A DNA stretch of 64,000 bases from Dermatemys mawii (Eukaryota > Chordata > Testudines > Dermatemydidae), in contig ML677358.1 in the NCBI GenBank assembly GCA_007922305.1, positions 14,166,131 through 14,230,130 on the forward strand, in the 5' to 3' direction. Below, one piece after another: positions 57,506 to 64,000 of the stretch (its first letter is position 1; each line of letters begins with the position of its first letter). The notes below the pieces were generated by a model. That model had not been told where the DNA came from. It ran no database searches and saw only the letters and a program-made list of their open reading frames with translations. The position numbers and the translations under genes were made by a program.

Positions 57506-60104
57506 TAGTCGACGTTTGTGCCATGATTGTATTTGGACACATTTGGATTTTCATCATTAAAACAATTAAAACAAAAATGGCAGCTAGATGCTATGGAAAG
57601 GGATACAGGAGAGACAGAGAGAAGATCCTTATGGGGCCAGAAAGACAGATGGACAGAAGTTCCACGCTCTCTCAGGTTCTGCTGCTGGCTTCATTGCTAG
57701 TGCAGGGTGAGGGGCAGAGGAGGCAGCATTAGGAAGAGATGAACACAGACACCCCAGACTACACACGTATAAACACAGGGCATAGCACCCGCTGCTCAGT
57801 GGACAGCCCTTCTCAGACAGCTGGCCTGGGTCAAGCTGTCTTCTTGCATGTTCTGCCTGCTTAGTTTTGGCTGTTTCTGACTTTTGACTCCGGAGGCTGA
57901 GAGAGGGACTAGTCTAGTATTATGTTACTCATATGGTTTCGGGAGACCTACCTTTTTCGTTTTGGTTTTAACTGTGGATGGGTGAAGCCACATGCCCAGA
58001 GCTGAGCAGCAGGGCTGGACTTGGGGCTCTGTGCTCCCGACCACAGCTACCAGCTGGCATTTCTCTAGGTCACTCTCCTCCATTGAAGTGTCCAGTGTTA
58101 ATTACTTTAGTTTAATAACTGCCAACCCTAGCCCCCCACATTGTGCTCTCCCCTGTGAAAGGGTCCCCTGCAGGGGCTCTTGATGAGCGTATAATCCTGA
58201 ACCTTCAGAACCAGAAACACTGGCCTCTACCATTTGAGCTAAAGGAGTAATGCCATTAGCTGGTAGCAGTAGTAGGCTCTTGTCCCTTATGTGAAGCAGC
58301 CACTATACAGGGACACAACATAACCTGCTCCAATGTGTTTCTTTCTATCACTGTGCTCATGAGCCCATCTCCATCCTAAAACTGTACAGTTCTCCTGTCC
58401 TCTCGGCATGCATTTGTGCTGCTCCTGTGGCTGCGGTGTATGCCAAATGCCTGCTAGCCACTTGTCAGCAACATGGCACCCACCTCTTAGCCATTTCCAT
58501 TTGCTGCATCCGCAGTGCCCGACTCACCCAGGGTAACTGTCTCTTGAAGGAAACAGCCACCTCTTACAAATAAATACTGTCACTCCTCCTCTGCTTTTTG
58601 CCTGCTCCCCCAGTGCTGCTTCTGCCTTCACACCCTTGCCCTTTAATGCAGTTCTTTCCATTCCAAACCAGAATATTTCCTGAACCTCCAGTCCCTCATC
58701 TCACCCTAATCTGAACATCCTTATATTTGCCCATTCCTTCGCGTTTAGACCCAACGCCTTGAATCGTTCTGTGCGCAATCAATTCAATGCCAAAGCATTC
58801 TTCTGGGTGCCTCATTGAGGCCTCTGTCTTGAATCAGGAAGAGGAGGTCAGTCCGAGGGAGAAAGGCTTGATTATTGCTGCCTCTCTGGGATCCTCCATT
58901 CTGAAGGCCAGACTCTGCTTTCCAGCCCCAGCAGTGACGTCTGATGTCCTCATTTAATTACTGGCCTCACGCAGGCTGCTCTAGGCCAGGGTATGGAATA
59001 GAGGAAGCAGGAAGAAGTTTTTATTTCCCCTTTCTTCCCCTGCTAGGAGGGAGTGACAAAGCGCCCCCTTGGCTGGGGCTGCCTGAGCAACAGCAGATGG
59101 ATGGAGACCCAGCTCCTAAACCTCGCCGCAGCCAGACCCGGACTGATGGGAAATGGCGAGAGAGGTTCTGAGGAGATGTGGTGTCCTGGGACATGCCGTG
59201 CTTTAGGGATGAGGCCGGAGTTCCCTTCCTTGCCTCAGAGCGAGCGCGATCTCAGACAGAGCCCCCGAGGCCTTTATCTGTGCAAAGGCAGCGCAGCGGG
59301 CAGATGCGGGGTGCAGGTCAGAATCCGGCCTGCATCCCCCCCCCCCCATGTGTGGGAGTGGGTGTGTGTCTCTGCGTGCACACGCTCAGAAGTGCGTCCC
59401 TTTTGGTTTGCACAGCACATTAAAGCTGCTCCCTTATCTATTCGTGGCTAAGGTGAGGGCTATTCGAGTTATATATTAACAAAGATAATGACCCCCTCTC
59501 CCCACACCGACACTGGCCCTTTCTTGATCCTGGTGCTGAAATCCTTCCCACTGGCCCCGGGAAGGGCTCCTGGTGGCCGGTCGTTCACCTGCCATTATTG
59601 TGACAGGACAGAGAAAGAATAAAAACACGCCAGCCTGACTTGGTTGGAGAGTGTCGAGAGGTGGCGATAATGTTTTCAAAACTGCAAGCGGGCAGTCAAG
59701 GGCTCCAGGCCTGAGGAGGCCCAGCGGGCACACCTTCAGAGGGACACAGATGAGGGTAGATGGAGATGTGATTTGACTTTTAATAATGTGTGTCACTAGA
59801 GTGCAGACCTTAAGTCTCCCATCTTCACTGCCGTGAGCTTGGGCAGGAAATAAAGGTCCGGTTTGATAGCCATGGTCCTTCCAAACAGAGCAAAGCTGTC
59901 TTGAGGCAAAATATTTGGTGGCCTAAGGAGTTTGCATAGTCAAGTGGCTTTCAGTCCCAGCCACCAACGATTTAATTCACTCCAATGTGACTGAATGGTG
60001 CGAGCACATCATTCAGCTCTCAAATGAGTCGCTGTTCTGTTGCAAACAAGAGCTTGACACTAGAAATGCCTGGTTGAAGCCCTCTCTCTTTACACACCCA
60101 CCAC

Positions 60105-60245
60105 TGAGGGCATGGCTACACTCTGTTTTAAAACCCACCGCAGCAAGTTTTGCACTCTGGCACTAAAAACAGCTGTGTAGACGTCTGGGCTTGGGCCCTG
60201 AGGTGAGTTTGATAGCCGTGTCTGCACTGCTATTGTGGACAAAAA
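60105..60245. repeat. Miniature DNA-element remnant (CTACAC family)
   Basis: GGGCATGGCTACACTCTG at the left, with GCTGTGTAGACGTCTGGG and GCCGTGTCTGCACTGC at the right, recall the termini of the fold-back element at 6.4 kb. Degenerate. Confidence 0.4.
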
Positions 60246-60439
60246 GCATTGTAAAGATAGAGTTAAGTTTGCAACTCTCATTTGTATTCAAAGGTAGTTG
60301 AATTATTCATTGTGAGCACAATTTTGGTCTTTTCTTCTGCCTCTAAATCTGCCACAATCCACTTTAGAATTCAGCAGATGTATTTGCATTTGACCATTAG
60401 TTGGGCTGAATTACTGTCAGTCTTTGGGTTGACTGTACA

Positions 60440-60590
60440 ACCTTTACTACTTTATTTAGATTGTAAGCGCCACAAGGGACAACCATCCTGTCTGCTCTGG
60501 CTTTGTGTGGTACCTAGCTCAATGAGGGCCCCCCGACATTTGGTTGGCTCCTTGTCCCTAACACAATAAACAAGGTTAATAATAATGTTT
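60440..60590 (+). repeat. L2-type 3' tail
   Basis: TTAGATTGTAAGCGCCACAA, then ACAACCATCCTGTCTGC, GGTACCTAGCTCAATGAGGG and an ATTAATAATAATG-like end (TTAATAATAATG) are the forward form of a common amniote L2/MIR tail. Confidence 0.6.
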
Positions 60591-62214
60591 GTAGTGAGTG
60601 ATTGGTCACACAAGCCACATGGTATTGTTTCATCAGCCTGAATGGATGACTGAAACATTTGAAACAAAGAGGAGAATTAATTAATGAGACCTGGTGAACA
60701 GCAAATAACAGTGAATGACCAATTTCCCACAGCGACTTTCGGATGTGTAATAATTCCTGCTAAAATTCATGGAACATTCAGGATTCACCCACCATCTGAT
60801 TTCTTGACTTTCAAACGTTTATTTTTAATCTGATTTCCTCTCTTCCTAATGGTTCCCCGCCCCCAACATGCACAGCCATGTTCTAACAATGACATTTTAA
60901 ATAAATAGCATTCTGACATGTACATTTAAAACCAAAATGATGCCTTAATGTTTTTTGTTTGGAAATTTCCATAATTTTGAGTGATTAAAAATGAACCCCT
61001 TAATGCAAGAAAACTTGTAGGAATTGCTATAGTCAGGGCAAAGAGAGTTAGAGGTCAGATTCCCATGAAGCGTCTATACGCTCTGCATGAGTAGAAGCCC
61101 TGGTTTTCACCTCACTGATCGTGTGGAGTTTACAACTTCTTCATGATTCCCTGTGTTTATGAATTCTTGGGCTTGTAAGCTGTGCAGTGCTTATAAACCT
61201 AGAAGGAGTCCTTCCATAATTTAACTCTGCAAGATTCCCTGCAGAATAAACTATGCAGAGGACCCTGAAGAATTAATGAATGGTATTTATAAATTTCAGG
61301 ACTGGGATGCTCGCACAGGTAATATCAGTTTGCACTAGGCAGCTTGTAACTTTAGAGACTTGGAGCAATTAGAATCGCTTTGTCCACAAACTCTGTCTGC
61401 AGAAGTTGTGAGAGGCACAGAATTCATCGCCGTGTCAGAGAATATATGTAGCAATGGCCCCAAGACGTTCCATTTTCCTGTTGCGTAACTAATAGCTTTT
61501 CAATAATCCACCGGGCACAGTTTAACTCACACTTGTGCACTAGTTCTCTTTTGCATCTCGTGACTACAACATTTTTAGCTCAATACTTTTATCAGTAATT
61601 TTTGAAGTCGCATGTCACATACACAGCTGGTGCGACCCACCTCACAATTGCAAAAAATCTCGCCAAAAATCCCCTTAGGCAGGAGAATATAGATGCAAAT
61701 TTCAGAGGGAAGAGCTATATTCTGTGGAAGTCAGAGGGGGGAAATCAGATTTATAATGCAAATTGTCTTACAACAGTAAACATGGACTTGCTATGGTGGG
61801 GCCATAATATAATAAGGCCCCGATTCTCAACCTTGTGTTTGTCTTGCTCTATATTTGCACACACAGACTTAAGTCTCTCTTTTGCACCACTACACGTACT
61901 TACTCTTACACTGAAACACGTTTCTCAAGTGGTCACCAAGTTGTTCGATCTTGCTCGCCAGGAGGAGGAATTGAAGTAAGACGCTGGAACTAGAGGTGTT
62001 GGCTTGAAGTCTTAATAGCAACGGAGTGCGCGGTTTCCATCACATACAGCCTTTAAAGTTTTGTTCAGTGGCTTTCAGTATAAAATCACTATAAAAACCG
62101 TCCCAGTGCCCCACTGAGGTGCTCTCTTCTGAGCAGCTATGATATGGGCCAGTCTTATTACCTTGCTTCCTTTCTACCAGCAAGGGATGAAAGCGATGAT
62201 CAAATTAGGTCTTT

Positions 62215-62345
62215 TCTGCTATGGGTGATTTAGTGGCTAAGGCCCAATTCTAAGAGATTTGGGTTCTATTCCTGGCGGGGTTACAGACCTGCTGTGCTCT
62301 CACCCACCTTGCCGAGTTGTTGGGAGACTTAACTGCTGCTTGTCA
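62215..62345 (+). repeat. MIR-type fragment (head region)
   Basis: GTGATTTAGTGGCTAAGGCC, then GGGTTCTATTCCTGGCGGGG resembles the tRNA-related head of MIR. The core is truncated. Confidence 0.45.
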
Positions 62346-62367
62346 ATTGCTTCGAGATCCTCTAATG

Positions 62368-62793
62368 CAGGGGTTGGGAAACCTTCGAGAAGTGGTGTGC
62401 CAAGTCTTTACTAATTTTAGGTTTCATGTGACACTAATACATTTTACAGGGACAGGGGGCGGCGGAGGGAACCCCAGACCAGCATTGTGGGCGGCAGACA
62501 GGGGGCAAATGGAACCCCAGACCATCCAGGCTGGCAGCGGGCTGAGCAGGGCTTGCAGCTGGCGGCTGGGATCCCAGGCTGGCAGTGGGCTGAGCCGCGG
62601 GGTTCCGTCCATCCAGGCTGGCAGTGGGCTGAGCGGGGCTGGCGGCTGGGAACCCAGGCCAGCAGCAGGCAGAGCCATGGGGTTCTATCCATCCAGGCTG
62701 GTAGTGGGTTTAGGGGGGCCGGCAGCCGGGACCCCAGCTGCCAGCAGAGTGCCACTAAAAGGCAGCTCGTATGCCACAGGTTGCCGACCCCGG
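62368..62793. mobile_element. hAT-type element, relative of the copy at 28.8 kb
   Basis: The 426-bp element starts CAGGGGTTGGGAAACCTTCG and then AGAAGTGGTGTG, as the copy at 28843 does. It ends GGTTGCCGACCCC. Flanking octamers CTCTAATG (62360-62367) and GTCTAATG (62794-62801) match at 7 of 8. The interior carries a different tandem array: CCAGGCTGGCAGTGGGCTGA-like units begin at 62526, 62574, 62613, 62653 and 62693 (spacing about 40-48 bp). Confidence 0.88.
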
Positions 62794-64000
62794 GTCTAAT
62801 GAAAGGCCACATAAATGTACACGTTATTATTTAGATAAAAGGTGCTATATGAAACTTAATGCTTGTTCTGTCCACATAGGTGCTCATACAAGCCCATGCT
62901 CCCACATGCATGTGTACCTCTGAACACCCATTGACACAGGGGTGAGCAACCATTGCTGCGTGCACAAACACACACACAGCCTATGGGCCGAGTACACGGC
63001 CGGAAGTCTAGAGAGAGGACACGAGAGTCCCGGGGAGCGGTGCAGGGATGGAAATCCTGCTTCCACTTGAAAAGGCGAGCGGCCGCTTTTGGAGCTGGGG
63101 GTCCTCGGGCCACGTCCCAGCAGGATCAGCTGTCTCCCATACGCATGCACATCCCCGGGTTCCCAGGTGCGCTCACACGTAGGCACGCAGTGACACACGC
63201 TTACGCTCAGGTATTGGGCTTGGTGGTAAACTGGAAGCAGGAAGTAAACTGGCTTGGGCTTGGTTACTCATTAGAAAAGCAGCTGCTTCGTGCCCCCATG
63301 CTCATACACTACCTGTTGTGGTGGCTGCCACTTTCCTCTCTTATCACCGTGGGCTGATCGCCTGCAAATCCCTCAGCAGGGTGACCCTGCCCTCAACACT
63401 TCTCCTGAGGACCCTTCCCTCTGGGGTCCTGTGCCATGGGGTGGGGTGAGCCCCAGGGCGCCCCAGAGCTGCTACCCTCTGATGATGCTCGCCCTCCTTT
63501 CCTCTCCTCTTTCCAGGAAAACAACTGTTTTCAAAACTCCCCGTCAGGTTGAGATGGGGAAGGTGTGGAAGAGACACACCCGGCCGGCTGAGGCCTCCCG
63601 GAGTGAGGGGACAATCCAGCTGGGTAGGGCTGAAAGGGGACATTATGTCTTCCAGCAGTTCCTACTCTGATGAACTCTGCAGAGACCTCAGGCCCTCCCC
63701 TCCCAAACCCTCCATGGGGCGGCAAAGGAAGCAGGAGGGGCTGAAAGGGGCAACTGGGTGGCTGGAACCTGCTGGGCAAAGTGTTCCAAGTGCACAGAGA
63801 GGGACACCAGACCAGGGTGAGGGGTTGGCTTCATTCTCCCCCCCTTAAACTGGTACAATCAACACCAATCCTCAGGTCGGTGAGGTGGTGTAATAACACC
63901 CGGCCCCACCCTTACCAGGAAGAGCCTTTCCATTGTTGTGACACCTTCCACCCGAGGGTGAGGCTTACTGCAGGCAATTCACAGGCTGCTGCTCACAAAT

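Larger units (their letters stand above)
45870..64000 (+). other. CDX1: CDX1 intron 1 (continues past the window)
   Basis: More than 18 kb follows the exon 1 donor. Reading by eye I did not find the homeobox exon (no KIWFQNRRAK or RVVYTDHQRLELEKE coding stretch in any frame). Listed separately are a GT-rich tract, a GC-rich island, miniature DNA elements and MIR/L2 remnants. The stretches 47.8-49.9, 50.3-53.5, 55.5-57.3, 57.5-60.1, 60.6-62.2 and 62.8-64.0 kb hold nothing I can name apart from short repeats. Confidence 0.8.

Noticed and set aside
61900..62000. GTAAGACGCTGGAACTAGAG as a possible start of the CDX1 homeobox exon
   Set aside because: The following codons do not read TRTKDKYRVVYTDHQ, a stop follows soon, and no suitable acceptor precedes it.

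Overview
This is nuclear DNA from a vertebrate, most likely a turtle or close relative. It has split coding exons with GT/AG splice sites and two CpG islands. Its interspersed repeats are typical of turtle genomes: several CR1 LINE 3' ends, MIR/L2-type remnants and many short hAT-like DNA elements. No prokaryotic gene structure, CRISPR array, tRNA or rRNA gene was seen. The species call rests on repeat style recognised by eye, not on a database search.

Two genes are supported, arranged as in other amniotes (PDGFRB next to CDX1). On the minus strand is the 5' part of PDGFRB, the platelet-derived growth factor receptor beta tyrosine kinase. It comprises a CpG-island promoter with a non-coding first exon at about 25.3-25.55 kb, an intron of about 22 kb, a signal-peptide exon at 3155-3231, the first Ig-domain exon at 795-1091, and the second Ig-domain exon at 1-267, which reaches the window edge. 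All the coding junctions visible are phase 1 and the reading frame is open throughout.

On the plus strand is the 5' part of CDX1, the caudal-type homeobox transcription factor. It has a broad CpG island at about 43.4-45.9 kb and a compact promoter with two TCF/LEF-type sites, an octamer and a TATA-like box. Exon 1 (45443-45869) encodes the N-terminal caudal activation region and the PYEWM motif. The homeobox exons were not found and probably lie beyond 64 kb. The rest of the window is CDX1 intron 1.

Between the two promoters (about 25.9-43.4 kb) I see no gene, only repeats, a 34-bp minisatellite and a pentanucleotide microsatellite, the last two each broken by a 10-N assembly gap. The two genes are transcribed away from each other, so this interval holds the upstream regulatory DNA of both.

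The most interesting signals are: an overlapping upstream ORF across the CDX1 start codon; paired TCF/LEF sites just upstream of the CDX1 TATA-like box, plus a second cluster of TCF cores in a GC-rich island inside CDX1 intron 1; alternative in-frame start codons in the PDGFRB signal-peptide exon; and hAT-type miniature elements with readable target-site duplications, two of them copies of one family carrying different internal minisatellites.
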